64,000 nt of DNA, taken from assembly GCA_005402585.1 (NCBI GenBank), contig BIFP01000068.1:372001-436000 (forward strand), read 5' to 3'. Source of the stretch: Micromonosporaceae bacterium KJ-029. Lineage in GTDB: Bacteria; Actinomycetota; Actinomycetes; Mycobacteriales; Micromonosporaceae. A model generated the notes under the pieces. It did not search any database and had not been told where the DNA came from. It was given only the letters and a program-made list of their open reading frames with translations. Below, piece by piece: positions 14,823 through 23,640 of this stretch. The translations under genes and the position numbers were made by a program. Numbering within the stretch: position 1 is the stretch's first letter; each line of letters begins with the position of its first letter.

Positions 14823-16070
14823 GTGCCGACTCCACCCCCCGCGGACGTCATCGAGCCGCACACCTGGACGAACGAAATCCAGACCCGAGCCGAGTTCGAC
14901 CGGCGGCTGTCCACCGGAAGCCTGGTCGGCCTGACCGTCCAGGGGCTCCGGCTGGACCTGGATCCGGCCCCCGACCTCACCAGCGTCGAGGTGGCCGGGA
15001 CCCTCTTCGTCGGCTGCCGCTTCGCCTCCCGTCAGGTCGGTGCCGACCTGGTCCGGCGGGGCGCGAACGTGGTGCCGCCGTTCTCCGGGCTGCCGTACCC
15101 GACCCAGCCGCCGCACCTCTACACCCCCGAGGAACTGGCCGCCGGCTTCGCCGAGGGCGGGTTCGAGGCCATGTACGACACCCGGGTGTACGCGCACTTC
15201 CGGGCCCACGGCGGGGCACTGCCCGACGTCCGGGAGGCGCTCGGCCAGCGACTGCACGACCACGGCGTGGACAACGCGCTCGCCGACGCCACCCGGGCCT
15301 GGCTGACCACGCACGGGCCGCAGTCGGTGGTCGGCGTGATGGGCGGACACGCGGTACGCCGCGGCAGTGCGCCGTACCGGATGGCCGCCGTGCTGGGCCG
15401 AGAGCTGGCGCGGGCGCACCGGCTGGTGGTCACCGGCGGCGGGCCGGGGGTGATGGAGGCCGCCAACCTTGGTGCGTACCTGTCGACCCGGCCGGTCGAG
15501 AACCTCACCGCCGCCATCGACCTGCTCGCCACCGCGCCGGACTTCACCGACCACGACCGCTACACGGCGGCGGCGCTGCGGGTCCGGGAGCAGTTCGGCC
15601 GGTCGGTCACGCCACCGCACAACGGCACCGAACCGGTCACCGCCTACCGGGCGGACTCCGCGGCGCTGGCCACCGGCGACCTGGACTGGGCGGGCTGCGG
15701 CGGGCTGGCGATCCCGACCTGGCTCTACGGCCACGAGCCGGCGAACCTCTTCGCCGGCCGGATCGCCAAGTACTTCTCGAACGCCATCCGGGAGGACACC
15801 ATCCTGCGGCTGGCCCGGGGCGGGATCGTCTTCGCCCCCGGCCGGGCGGGCACCGTGCAGGAGGTGTTCCAGGCGGCCACCAAGACCTACTACGGCACCG
15901 ACGGGGCCAGCGGGGCGTACGTCTTCCTGGACCGTGCGTACTGGACGAAGGAACTGCCGATCGAGTCGCTGCTGCGTCCCCTGCTGGCCACCTCACCGTT
16001 CGGCGACCTGTCGGACACCGTGCACCTGACCGACGACGTCCACGAGGCCGTCCGCCTGCTGGTTCGGTAA
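14823..16070 (+). CDS. LOG-family (lysine-decarboxylase-like fold) protein, long form
   Basis: 415 residues. The Rossmann-like C-terminal region has GGGPGVMEAAN at 205-215 and PGRAGTVQE at 339-347. These correspond to the GGGxGxM and PGGxGTxxE motifs of LOG proteins, which release cytokinin-type bases from nucleoside monophosphates. The N-terminal 160 residues are an extra domain; family members of this long type are usually of unknown substrate. The second motif has Arg in place of the usual second Gly. Start GTG 14823 has only a weak SD (AGGATGGG). The stop codon is the first three bases of a 54-bp repeat. Confidence 0.8.
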   Translation: MPTPPPADVIEPHTWTNEIQTRAEFDRRLSTGSLVGLTVQGLRLDLDPAPDLTSVEVAGTLFVGCRFASRQVGADLVRRGANVVPPFSGLPYPTQPPHLYTPEELAAGFAEGGFEAMYDTRVYAHFRAHGGALPDVREALGQRLHDHGVDNALADATRAWLTTHGPQSVVGVMGGHAVRRGSAPYRMAAVLGRELARAHRLVVTGGGPGVMEAANLGAYLSTRPVENLTAAIDLLATAPDFTDHDRYTAAALRVREQFGRSVTPPHNGTEPVTAYRADSAALATGDLDWAGCGGLAIPTWLYGHEPANLFAGRIAKYFSNAIREDTILRLARGGIVFAPGRAGTVQEVFQAATKTYYGTDGASGAYVFLDRAYWTKELPIESLLRPLLATSPFGDLSDTVHLTDDVHEAVRLLVR

Positions 16071-16121
16071 GGAAGGGCCCCTTGTTAACGCCTCCGGTAT
16101 AGGAAGGGCCCCCTATTAACA
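16068..16121 (+). repeat. 54-bp intergenic repeat, copy A
   Basis: Two direct half-units with an AAGGGCCCC core, each ending in TTAAC, joined by CGCCTCCGGTATA. It begins on the LOG-gene stop codon. The same 54-bp unit occurs three more times in this window. The self-complementary GGGCCC cores can pair with each other as an RNA hairpin. Confidence 0.9.
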
Positions 16122-16126
16122 CAACG

Positions 16127-16165
16127 CGGCGGCGGCCGGCTCCAGTGAGGGGCAGGCCGCCGCCG
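16127..16165 (-). terminator. Hairpin terminator of fba
   Basis: CGGCGGCGGCC at 16127-16137 and its complement at 16155-16165, loop 17 nt, 17 bp past the fba stop. No T-tract, as is usual for actinobacterial terminators. Confidence 0.7.
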
Positions 16166-16181
16166 TCGCGGCGTCAGTACG

Positions 16182-17207
16182 TCACTTGGTCATCGTGGTG
16201 CCGGTGGAGCGCAGGTGCTCGCAGGCCTCCGCCACGCGGGCGGCCATGCCGGCCTCGGCGGCCTTGCCCCACACCCGCGGGTCGTACATCTTCTTGTTGC
16301 CGACCTCGCCGTCGACCTTGAGCACGCCGTCGTAGTTGCGGAACATGTGGTCCGCCACCGGCCGCGAGAAGGTGTACTGCGTGTCGGTGTCGATGTTCAT
16401 CTTCACCACGCCGTAGTCGAGCGCCTCACGGATCTCCGACAGCAGCGAGCCGGAGCCACCGTGGAAGACCAGGCTGAGCGGCTTCTCCTTGCCGTACTTG
16501 GCGCCGACCGCCTCCTGGATGTGCTTCAGCACCTCGGGGCGGAGCTTGACGTTGCCCGGCTTGTAGACGCCGTGCACGTTGCCGAAGGTCAGCGCCGCCA
16601 TGTAGCGGCCCTTCTCACCCAGGCCAAGCGCGTCGACCATGGCCAGGCCGTCCTCGACCGTGGTGTAGAGCTTCTCGTTGATGGCGTTCTCGACGCCGTC
16701 CTCCTCGCCACCGACGACACCGACCTCGATCTCAAGGACGATCTTGCCCTTGGCGGCCTCGGTGAGCAGCTGCTCAGCGATCTCCAGGTTCTCCGCCACC
16801 GGCACGGCCGAGCCGTCCCACATGTGCGACTGGAACAGCGGCTCCTCGCCGCGCTTCACCCGCTCCTGGGAGATGGCCATCAGCGGCCGGACGAACTTGT
16901 CCAGCTTGTCCTTCGGGCAGTGGTCGGTGTGCAGCGCGATGTTGACCGGGTACTTCTTGGCCACCTCGTGCGCGTACGCGGCGAATGCCACCGCGCCGGT
17001 GACCATGTCCTTGACGGACGGGCCGGAGAGGTACTCCGCGCCACCGGTGGAGACCTGGATGATGCCGTCGCTCTCCGCGTCGGCGAAGCCCTTGAGCGCC
17101 GCGTTGAGCGTCTGCGAGGACGTCACGTTGATCGCCGGGTAGGCGTACCGGCCGCCCTTGGCGCGGTCCAGCATCTCGGCGTAAGCCTCGGGGGAAGCGA
17201 TGGGCAT
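16182..17207 (-). CDS. fba: Class II fructose-bisphosphate aldolase
   Basis: 341 residues. The zinc/catalytic segment ALHTDHCPKD puts the catalytic Asp at 95 and a zinc His at 96. LEIEVGVVGGEEDG, the zinc-His FGNVHGVYKPG segment, FHGGSGS and KMNIDTDTQ are all present. It splits fructose 1,6-bisphosphate in glycolysis and forms it in gluconeogenesis. AAGGAGCG precedes ATG 17207. The 5' region carries a four-copy 31-bp tandem array between about 28 and 151 bp upstream of the start. Confidence 0.97.
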   Translation of the reverse strand: MPIASPEAYAEMLDRAKGGRYAYPAINVTSSQTLNAALKGFADAESDGIIQVSTGGAEYLSGPSVKDMVTGAVAFAAYAHEVAKKYPVNIALHTDHCPKDKLDKFVRPLMAISQERVKRGEEPLFQSHMWDGSAVPVAENLEIAEQLLTEAAKGKIVLEIEVGVVGGEEDGVENAINEKLYTTVEDGLAMVDALGLGEKGRYMAALTFGNVHGVYKPGNVKLRPEVLKHIQEAVGAKYGKEKPLSLVFHGGSGSLLSEIREALDYGVVKMNIDTDTQYTFSRPVADHMFRNYDGVLKVDGEVGNKKMYDPRVWGKAAEAGMAARVAEACEHLRSTGTTMTK

Positions 17208-17234
17208 GTCGAACGCTCCTTACTTGCCGCTGTC

Positions 17235-17358
17235 GGCCGTACGGCCGCTGTTCTCCTTGCGGGCCGACCGTGCGGCCGCCTGATCTTCTTGGCGCCGGCC
17301 GTGCGGCCGCCTGGTCTCCATGGGGCCGGCCGTGCGGCCGTTTGAACTCCATGGGTGC
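17235..17358. repeat. Four tandem 31-bp units with a palindromic core, upstream of fba
   Basis: The cores GGCCGTACGGCC (17235), GACCGTGCGGCC (17266), GGCCGTGCGGCC (17297) and GGCCGTGCGGCC (17328) recur at an exact 31-bp period. The 19-bp linkers are also related (GCCTGNTCTCCATGGG-like). 31 bp is close to three helical turns, so bound proteins would lie on one face of the DNA. The array sits immediately 5' of the fba start and downstream of the divergent-looking holin gene end. Confidence 0.85.
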
Positions 17359-17435
17359 GCCGGACCGCGCTGTCCTCGCCGGGCAGTATCCCGTAGCTGG
17401 ACCCCCCGGCCACAACCGGCCCGGTACGGACCGGT

Positions 17436-17828
17436 TCACCGGCGACCCGCGGAGTCCGGCACCACGACGCTGATCAGCCAGGTGACCACCGCCATCACGA
17501 TGGCGCCCCAGAAGGCCGCCCAGAAACCGTTGACGTGGAAGGGCAGGTGGAGCGCCCGGGCGATCCAGTCGGTCAACAGGAACAGCAACGCGTTGACCAC
17601 CAGCGCGAACAGGCCCAGGGTCAGCAGGTAGAAGACGCAGCCCACCACCCGGATGACCGGCTTGAGCACCGCGTTGACCACCCCGAAGATCAACGCCACG
17701 ATGACCAGGGTGAACGCGCTGTGGTAGCCGGTCCGTCCGGTCACCCCGACCCCGGGCACGATCAGCGTGGTGACCCACAGCGCGACGGCGGTGGTCGCCA
17801 GCCGGATGAGGAAGCCCACGGCACCCAT
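17436..17828 (-). CDS. Phage-holin-family (PF04020-type) membrane protein
   Basis: 130 residues with four hydrophobic helices (about 5-25, 36-56, 60-85 and 100-122). It has the FGVVNAVLKPVIRV and LTLGLFALVVNALLF segments typical of the small family misleadingly named after phage holins. These are ordinary chromosomal membrane proteins of unknown function; no phage genes are nearby. Start ATG 17828 with a weak AGG upstream. Confidence 0.85.
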   Translation of the reverse strand: MGAVGFLIRLATTAVALWVTTLIVPGVGVTGRTGYHSAFTLVIVALIFGVVNAVLKPVIRVVGCVFYLLTLGLFALVVNALLFLLTDWIARALHLPFHVNGFWAAFWGAIVMAVVTWLISVVVPDSAGRR

Positions 17829-17995
17829 CCTGGCACCGGGAAGTCCCCGTGGGGGCGATTCGACCGACTCGGCACCCGCCCTGGCGTACCCTCACCCGCC
17901 GGTCAGCCCCCTCTGCGGCCGGCGGTTCCCTGCGAGGCACCAGCGCAGCCCGTACCGTGGGTGCGTATCGTCCGTCGACATTCCGGAGGGACCGA

Positions 17996-18208
17996 ATGGG
18001 TCAGCCCGACGAGGACTTCGCTCCCGGCGACCATCTGAGCCCGGAGGAACGCGACCTGGAGACCGAGCCGGCCGACGCGGTCGAGCAGGCCGCCGTGGTC
18101 GACCCCACTGAGATCGAGACCGAGCCGCACCGCGGCCTGGAGGTCGACGACTGGGACGCGATGGAGCAGGCCCGCGTGGTTGCCGCCGACGAGGACGACT
18201 ATCGCTGA
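17996..18208 (+). CDS. Small acidic protein, 70 residues
   Basis: Start ATG 17996 is fixed by GGAGGG ending 5 bp upstream; longer in-frame starts lack an SD. The protein is strongly acidic (Asp/Glu about one third) with no membrane segment, Cys or recognised domain. It contains two similar motifs (DAVEQAAVVD and DAMEQARVVAADE) that look like an internal duplication. Function unknown. It is probably soluble, possibly disordered. Confidence 0.7.
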   Translation: MGQPDEDFAPGDHLSPEERDLETEPADAVEQAAVVDPTEIETEPHRGLEVDDWDAMEQARVVAADEDDYR

Positions 18209-18328
18209 CCCGTCCACCGGCGCTGCACAGCATCGACCGGATCGACATGATCCACGCGGCGGGGCATCGGCGCAGTCGGCCGAAAAAACAGGACGACGCA
18301 AGATCGACAGAGCTGACACCATTGACGG

Positions 18329-19756
18329 GTGCTGCTGACCCTGACCACGACGCACCGACCGGCGACTGACCTCGGCCACCTGCTCGTCAAGCACCCCGAC
18401 CGGGTACACGCCTTCGACGTACCCGTCGGCACCGCACACGTCTTCTATCCCGAGGCCGGCGAGCAGCGTTGCACGGCCACTCTGCTGCTCGACGTCGATC
18501 CGCTGAAGCTGGCCGCCGCGCGGGGTCGGGGTCGCGGCCGGCCGGCGGCCACCACCCCGGAGAGCTTCACCCTCGGGCGGTACGTCAATGACCGGCCGTA
18601 CGCCGCATCCAGCCTGCTCGCCTCCGCCCTGTCCCGGGTGTTCCGGTCGGCGCTGCGCGGCGAGTCCAGGGACCGGCCGGAACTGGCCGCCAGCGGCATT
18701 CCGTTGGAGGTCCGGGTGCCGGTGCTGCGCTGCCGGGGCGGCGCCGAGGTGGCCACCCGGCTGTTCACCCCGCTCGGCTGGGCCGTCTCTGCGACCGCCC
18801 TTCCGCTCGACGAACAGCAGCCACAGTGGGGCGACAGCCGCTACGTCGATCTCACCCTCACCGGCACGCTGCGGGTCGCCGACGCTCTCAACCACCTGTA
18901 CGTCCTGCTGCCGGTGCTGGACGACGCGAAGCACTACTGGGTCGCCCCGGACGAGGTGGACAAGCTGCTGCGGGCGGGCGCGGGCTGGCTGGCCGACCAC
19001 CCGGAGCGCGGGCTGATCGTCCGTCGTTACCTGGCCCATCGTCGGGCGCTTGCCGGTCAGGCGTTGGAGCGGCTGGCCGCCCAACGTCCCACCGACGAGC
19101 CGGTCGCCGACGACGGCGTGGACGACGCGCCGACCCGCGAGTCGGCACCCCGGGCGTCGCTGGCCGCACGGCGGCGGGAGGCGGTGCACGCCGCGCTGGT
19201 CGAGGCCGGCGCGCACCGCGTACTGGACCTGGGGTGCGGCGGGGGCGCGCTGCTGGCCACGCTGATCGGGGACCGGCGGTTCACCGAGATCGTCGGCACC
19301 GACGTCTCCACTCAGGCGCTCGCGCTGGCCGCCCGGCGGCTGCGGCTGGAGCGGCTGCCCGAGCGCCAGCGTAACCGCGTCACGCTCTGGCAGTCCGCAC
19401 TGACCTACCGGGACGATCGGCTACGCGGATACGACGCGGCGGTGCTGATGGAGGTCGTCGAGCATCTCGACCCGCCCCGGCTGCCGGCGCTGGAGGATGC
19501 CGTATTCGGCCACGCCCGGCCGGCCACGGTCGTGGTGACCACGCCGAACGTAGAGCACAACGTCCGCTACGAGGGCCTGCCGGCGGGTGCGTTCCGGCAC
19601 GCCGACCACCGGTTCGAGTGGAGCCGGGCCGAGTTCGCCGGCTGGGCGGAACGGGTGTCCGCGACGTACGGCTATTCCGCCGTGCTGCGCGGCGTCGGCG
19701 ACGACGATCCTGAGGTCGGCGCCCCCACCCAGCTCGCCGTGTTCACCCGGACCTGA
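18329..19756 (+). CDS. hen1: Bacterial Hen1: RNA 3'-terminal ribose 2'-O-methyltransferase
   Basis: 475 residues. The N-terminal domain (about 1-260) is the bacterial Hen1-specific part that activates Pnkp. The C-terminal methyltransferase has the SAM loop LDLGCGGG at 299-306. The metal-binding EVVEH at 375-379 (Glu375, Glu378, His379) is followed by TTPNVEHN and a HRFEWSRAEF segment, whose His427 is the probable fourth ligand. With Pnkp it repairs RNAs cut by ribotoxins and marks the repaired junction by 2'-O-methylation. Start GTG 18329 has no strong SD. pnkp follows on the same strand after 73 bp that contain a 54-bp repeat. Confidence 0.92.
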   Translation: MLLTLTTTHRPATDLGHLLVKHPDRVHAFDVPVGTAHVFYPEAGEQRCTATLLLDVDPLKLAAARGRGRGRPAATTPESFTLGRYVNDRPYAASSLLASALSRVFRSALRGESRDRPELAASGIPLEVRVPVLRCRGGAEVATRLFTPLGWAVSATALPLDEQQPQWGDSRYVDLTLTGTLRVADALNHLYVLLPVLDDAKHYWVAPDEVDKLLRAGAGWLADHPERGLIVRRYLAHRRALAGQALERLAAQRPTDEPVADDGVDDAPTRESAPRASLAARRREAVHAALVEAGAHRVLDLGCGGGALLATLIGDRRFTEIVGTDVSTQALALAARRLRLERLPERQRNRVTLWQSALTYRDDRLRGYDAAVLMEVVEHLDPPRLPALEDAVFGHARPATVVVTTPNVEHNVRYEGLPAGAFRHADHRFEWSRAEFAGWAERVSATYGYSAVLRGVGDDDPEVGAPTQLAVFTRT

Positions 19757-19810
19757 TGTTAAGAAGGGGCCCCTGCTCTACCGCAGGCGTTAACAGGGGG
19801 CCCTTCCTTA
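19757..19810 (-). repeat. 54-bp intergenic repeat, copy B
   Basis: Inverted orientation relative to copy A. It begins directly after the hen1 stop and ends 19 bp before the pnkp ATG, so it sits inside the presumed hen1-pnkp transcript. Confidence 0.9.
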
Positions 19811-19829
19811 CTCCCTTGGAGCTGTTGCG

Positions 19830-22355
19830 ATGACCGTTCTGGACATTCCCGAGCTGGCGCTGGTGGCGCTGGTCGGGGTCTCCGGCTCCGGCAAGTCGAC
19901 CTTCGCCCGCCGGCACTTCGCGTCGAGCCAGGTGCTGTCCTCCGACGCGTTCCGGGCGATGGTCGCCGACGACGAGAACGACCAGTCCGCCTCCGCGGAC
20001 GCCTTCGACGCGCTGCACTACGTGGCGGGCAAGCGGCTGCGCGCCGGCCGGCTCACCGTGGTCGACGCGACCAACCTCCAGCCGCACGCCCGGGCCGCCC
20101 TGGTCGGGGTGGCCCGGGAGCACGACGTTCTGCCGGTGGCGATCGTGCTGGACGTGCCGGAGGCGCTGGCCTGGGAGCGCACCGACGCGCGGGCCGACCG
20201 CACCTTCGGCCGGCAGGTGCTGGCCCGAATGTCCCGCGACCTGCGCCGCAGCTACGCCCAACTGGCCCGGGAGGGCTTCCGCAAGGTGCACGTGCTGCGC
20301 GGGGTCGACGAGATCGACGCCGCCGAGATCCGGTACGAGCGGCTGTTCAACGACCGGCGGGAGCTGACCGGGCCGTTCGACATCGTCGGCGACGTGCACG
20401 GCTGCCGCGCCGAGTTGGAGGCGCTGCTCATCCGGCTGGGCTGGCAGTTGCACCGCGACGACGCGGGCCGGCCGGTGGACGCGACGCACCCGTCGGGGCG
20501 TACCGCCGTGTTCGTCGGCGACCTGGTCGACCGTGGCCCGGACGCTCCCGGGGTGCTCCGCCTGGTGATGGGCATGGTCGCGGCCGGGCACGCGCTCTGC
20601 GTGCCGGGGAACCACGAGCAGAAGCTGTTGCGCAAGCTACGCGGGCGCAACGTCAAGGTGGCCCACGGGCTGGCCGAGACGCTGGAGCAGCTGGCCACCG
20701 AGCCGGACGGCTTCGTGGCCGAGGTGGCGACCTTCGTCGACGGGCTGGTCAGCCACTACGTGCTCGACGGCGGCCGGCTGGTGGTCGCGCACGCCGGGCT
20801 GAAGGAGGAGTACCAGGGCCGGGCCTCCGGCCGGGTACGGGCGTTCGCGCTGTACGGGGAGACCACCGGCGAGACCGACGAGTACGGCCTGCCGGTGCGC
20901 TACCCCTGGGCGCGGGAGTACCGGGGCTCGGCCATGGTCGTGTACGGCCACACCCCCACGCCCGAGCCGGAGTGGGTCAACAACACCATCTGCGTCGACA
21001 CCGGCTGCGTCTTCGGCGGCCGGCTGACCGCGCTGCGCTACCCCGAGCGGGAGCTGGTCTCGGTGCCGGCGGAACGCGAGTGGTACGCCCCGGTCCGTCC
21101 GCTGACCGCCGCGCCCGCCCGCCCCGATGAGGTGCTGGAGCTGACCGACGTGGCCGGCCGGCGGCACGTGGAGCACCCGTACGGCTCGCTCACCGTGCCG
21201 GCGGAGAACGCCGCCGCCGCCCTGGAGGTGATGAGCCGCTTCGCGGTCGACCCGCGCTGGCTGGTCTGGTTGCCGCCGACCATGGCGCCCTGCTCGACGT
21301 CGAATCTCGACGGTTATCTGGAGCACCCGGTGGACGCGTTCGCCGACTACCGTGCGGCCGGGGTCGACCGGGTGGTCTGCGAGGAGAAGCACATGGGCTC
21401 GCGGGCCGTGGTGTTGGTCTGCCGGCGGCCGGACGGCGGTCCGTTCGGGCCGGGCGGCGGGGTGGTGCACACCCGCACCGGAAGGCCCTTCTTCGGCGAC
21501 CCACTGGACGCCGAGCTGCTTGACCGGGTCCGCCTCGCGGTGACCACCGCCGGGCTCTGGGACGAACTGGACACCGACTGGCTGCTGCTCGACTGCGAGC
21601 TGCTCCCCTGGTCGGCCAAGGCCGGCGGCCTGATCCGCGAGCAGTACGCCGGTGTCGGCGCGGCTGGCCGGGCCGCACTGCCGGCGGCGCTGGCGGCGCT
21701 GGACGCGGCGGCCGGCCGAGGCCTGGACGTCGGCGTCTTGCGGGACCGGATCGCCCGTCGCCGGGACGACGTGCTCGCCTACACCGCGGCCTACCGGGCG
21801 TACGTGCGGCCGACCGACGGCCTGCGCGGGGTGACGCTGGCACCGTTCGCCGTGCTCGCCGGCGGGAAGGTCAGCTACGTCGACCGCGACCACGGCTGGC
21901 AGCTGGCCCTGGCCGACCGGCTCTGCGCGGCGGACCCGGAGTTCTTCACGCCCACCGGGCGGCAGGTGGTCGACCTGTCCGACGCCGAGGCGGTGCGTGC
22001 CGCCACGGAGTGGTGGCTGGCGCTGACCGCCACCGGCGGCGAGGGCATGGTCGTCAAGCCGTACGGCGGCCTCGCGGCCCGGAGCGAGCGGGGCTCGCTG
22101 CTCCAGCCGGGGATCAAGTGCCGGGGGCGGGAGTACCTGCGAATCATCTACGGCCCGGGGTACACCGAGCCCGACCAGCTGGCCGCGCTGCGCCGCCGGT
22201 CACTGGGACGCAAGCGGGGGCTGGCTCTACGTGAGCACGCGCTCGGCCTGGCCGCGTTGGACGCTCTGGCCGGCGGTGCGCCGCTGTGGCGCCGGCACGA
22301 GCTGGTCTTCGCGATCCTGGCCTGCGAGTCCGAGCCGGTCGACCCACGGCTGTGA
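19830..22355 (+). CDS. pnkp: Polynucleotide kinase-phosphatase with adenylyltransferase domain (Pnkp)
   Basis: 841 residues, three modules. The 5'-kinase has P-loop GVSGSGKST at 16-24. The metallophosphoesterase has GDVHG 187-191, GDLVDRG 230-236, GNHE 260-263, a VVAHAG segment near 318 and YGHTP near 372. The C-terminal ligase-like adenylyltransferase has nucleophile Lys520 in EEKHMGSR. This is the full bacterial RNA-repair enzyme: it heals 5'-OH and 2',3'-cyclic phosphate ends and, activated by Hen1, ligates them. The SD is modest (TTGGAG). All catalytic motifs are intact. Confidence 0.95.
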   Translation: MTVLDIPELALVALVGVSGSGKSTFARRHFASSQVLSSDAFRAMVADDENDQSASADAFDALHYVAGKRLRAGRLTVVDATNLQPHARAALVGVAREHDVLPVAIVLDVPEALAWERTDARADRTFGRQVLARMSRDLRRSYAQLAREGFRKVHVLRGVDEIDAAEIRYERLFNDRRELTGPFDIVGDVHGCRAELEALLIRLGWQLHRDDAGRPVDATHPSGRTAVFVGDLVDRGPDAPGVLRLVMGMVAAGHALCVPGNHEQKLLRKLRGRNVKVAHGLAETLEQLATEPDGFVAEVATFVDGLVSHYVLDGGRLVVAHAGLKEEYQGRASGRVRAFALYGETTGETDEYGLPVRYPWAREYRGSAMVVYGHTPTPEPEWVNNTICVDTGCVFGGRLTALRYPERELVSVPAEREWYAPVRPLTAAPARPDEVLELTDVAGRRHVEHPYGSLTVPAENAAAALEVMSRFAVDPRWLVWLPPTMAPCSTSNLDGYLEHPVDAFADYRAAGVDRVVCEEKHMGSRAVVLVCRRPDGGPFGPGGGVVHTRTGRPFFGDPLDAELLDRVRLAVTTAGLWDELDTDWLLLDCELLPWSAKAGGLIREQYAGVGAAGRAALPAALAALDAAAGRGLDVGVLRDRIARRRDDVLAYTAAYRAYVRPTDGLRGVTLAPFAVLAGGKVSYVDRDHGWQLALADRLCAADPEFFTPTGRQVVDLSDAEAVRAATEWWLALTATGGEGMVVKPYGGLAARSERGSLLQPGIKCRGREYLRIIYGPGYTEPDQLAALRRRSLGRKRGLALREHALGLAALDALAGGAPLWRRHELVFAILACESEPVDPRL

Positions 22356-22470
22356 CCACACCGGAGCTACGGCTTCCACCCTCGTGGCCGCCGTCCGGTA
22401 CCCGGCCATGGCGGTCCAAGGATCGCACCCGACACGCGCCCGGCAGCGGCATCCGGTCCGCTGACGTCCA

Positions 22471-22508
22471 CCGCTTGGTGGCTGCCCGGCTGGGCGGCCA
22501 CCAAGCGG
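22471..22508. terminator. Bidirectional terminator between pnkp and arsR
   Basis: CCGCTTGGTGGC pairs perfectly with GCCACCAAGCGG. Five further inner pairs (one G-U) give a 17-bp stem with a GGCT loop. It lies between converging genes. Confidence 0.8.
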
Positions 22509-22515
22509 CTCCGGC

Positions 22516-22893
22516 TCAGCGAGCCTTCTTGGTGGCCCGCTTGCGCGGCGGAGTCAGCAGGTCGGCGATCGTGGCGATCGCGCTCGGGACCAGCCGGTAG
22601 TAGGCCCACACACCACGCTTCTCCCGCTCCAGCAAGCCGGCCTCGGTAAGGATGCGCAGATGGTGGCTGACCGTCGGCTGGGAGAGGCCGAGCGGCGCGG
22701 TCAGGTCGCACACGCACGCCTCGCCCTCGGGCGCCGACTGGATCAGGCTGAGCAGCCGCAGCCGAGCGGGGTCGGCAAGGGCCTTGAGGACCCCGGCCAG
22801 CCGCTCGGCGTCGGCGCGTTCGATCGGCTCGCCGGCAAGCGGCGAGATCTGAGGCATAGTCATTTCGGCCAACGCAGTTCCCACGTATTCCAT
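22516..22893 (-). CDS. ArsR/SmtB-family transcriptional regulator
   Basis: 125 residues. Winged helix: ADPARLRLLSLI, then GEACVCDLTAPLGL and the recognition helix SQPTVSHHLRIL, then the wing with GLLEREKRGVWAYYRL. Cys60 and Cys62 form the CVC metal/metalloid site of the ArsR type. The C-terminus is basic. The start is uncertain: ATG 22893 has its SD too close, and GTG 22884 or ATG 22863/22857 are alternatives. No arsenic or metal-transport gene is adjacent. pyrE lies upstream on the same strand. Confidence 0.88.
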   Translation of the reverse strand: MEYVGTALAEMTMPQISPLAGEPIERADAERLAGVLKALADPARLRLLSLIQSAPEGEACVCDLTAPLGLSQPTVSHHLRILTEAGLLEREKRGVWAYYRLVPSAIATIADLLTPPRKRATKKAR

Positions 22894-22950
22894 CCTTCCA
22901 CCAGCAGCATCGATCCGCCTGCATATCAGCAGATCCGAATCGGCAGACTT

Positions 22951-23481
22951 TTACGCCACAAGGCCGAGGTCAGCCAACGTATAGGCCGCCCGATAGGGCA
23001 GTCCGGCGGCTCGCACCGCGTCGCCGGCGCCACGATCAACGATAACCGCCACGCCCACGACCTCCGCCCCGGCCTCGCGAAGCGCCTCGACGGCGGTCAA
23101 CACGCTTCCGCCGGTGGTGGAGGTGTCCTCCACCGCCAGCACCCGACGACCGGCCACGTCGGGGCCCTCGATCCGCCGTTGCAGCCCGTGCGCCTTGCCC
23201 GCCTTCCGGACCACGAACGCATCCAACGGACGCCCGGTCGCGTGCAACATCGCCAGCGCGACCGGATCGGCCCCCAACGTCAGGCCGCCCACCGTGTCGT
23301 ACGACCAGTCGGCGGTCAGGTCCCGCATCACCCGGCCGATCAACGGTGCCGCCCGGTGATGGAGCGTGACGCGCCGCAGATCGACGTACCAGTCGGCCTC
23401 CCGCCCGGATGAGAGCACCACCCGCCCATGGACCACAGCCAGGTCGGTGATGAATTTACGCAGGTCGTCGTGGTCCCCCAT
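22951..23481 (-). CDS. pyrE: Orotate phosphoribosyltransferase (PyrE)
   Basis: 176 residues from ATG 23481. The PRPP-binding loop is VLAVEDTSTTGGS. The N-terminal FSSGREADWYVD-like segment (SSGREADWYVDLR) and FVVRKAGKAHG are characteristic of OPRT. It converts orotate and PRPP to OMP in pyrimidine synthesis. No SD precedes the ATG. TACCCT lies 8 bp upstream, consistent with a leaderless transcript. A longer frame to 23538 is not supported. Confidence 0.93.
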   Translation of the reverse strand: MGDHDDLRKFITDLAVVHGRVVLSSGREADWYVDLRRVTLHHRAAPLIGRVMRDLTADWSYDTVGGLTLGADPVALAMLHATGRPLDAFVVRKAGKAHGLQRRIEGPDVAGRRVLAVEDTSTTGGSVLTAVEALREAGAEVVGVAVIVDRGAGDAVRAAGLPYRAAYTLADLGLVA

Positions 23482-23640
23482 GGCGATAGAGGGTACTGCG
23501 GGAGTCTGTGTGCCGCGTGCGCGGGCTACCTGCGGCAACCCTTCCGGGGGACCGATGAGCGGCGATGCCCGACTACGCTACGTGGACCGTAGAGCCAGAT
23601 CGGGTGACATCGAGCAGGCCGGATGAGCTCCCCGTGCCGG

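Noticed and set aside
17235..17358. CRISPR array
   Set aside because: Units are only 31 bp in total with 12-bp palindromic cores, and the linkers are related to each other rather than unique spacers. No cas gene is present.
17436..17828. Prophage indicated by a holin-family gene
   Set aside because: The family is chromosomal and no lysin, terminase, integrase or capsid gene is nearby.
22516..22893. Arsenic-resistance operon
   Set aside because: The ArsR-type CVC motif is present, but no arsB/acr3, arsC or other metal gene lies within the surrounding 10 kb.
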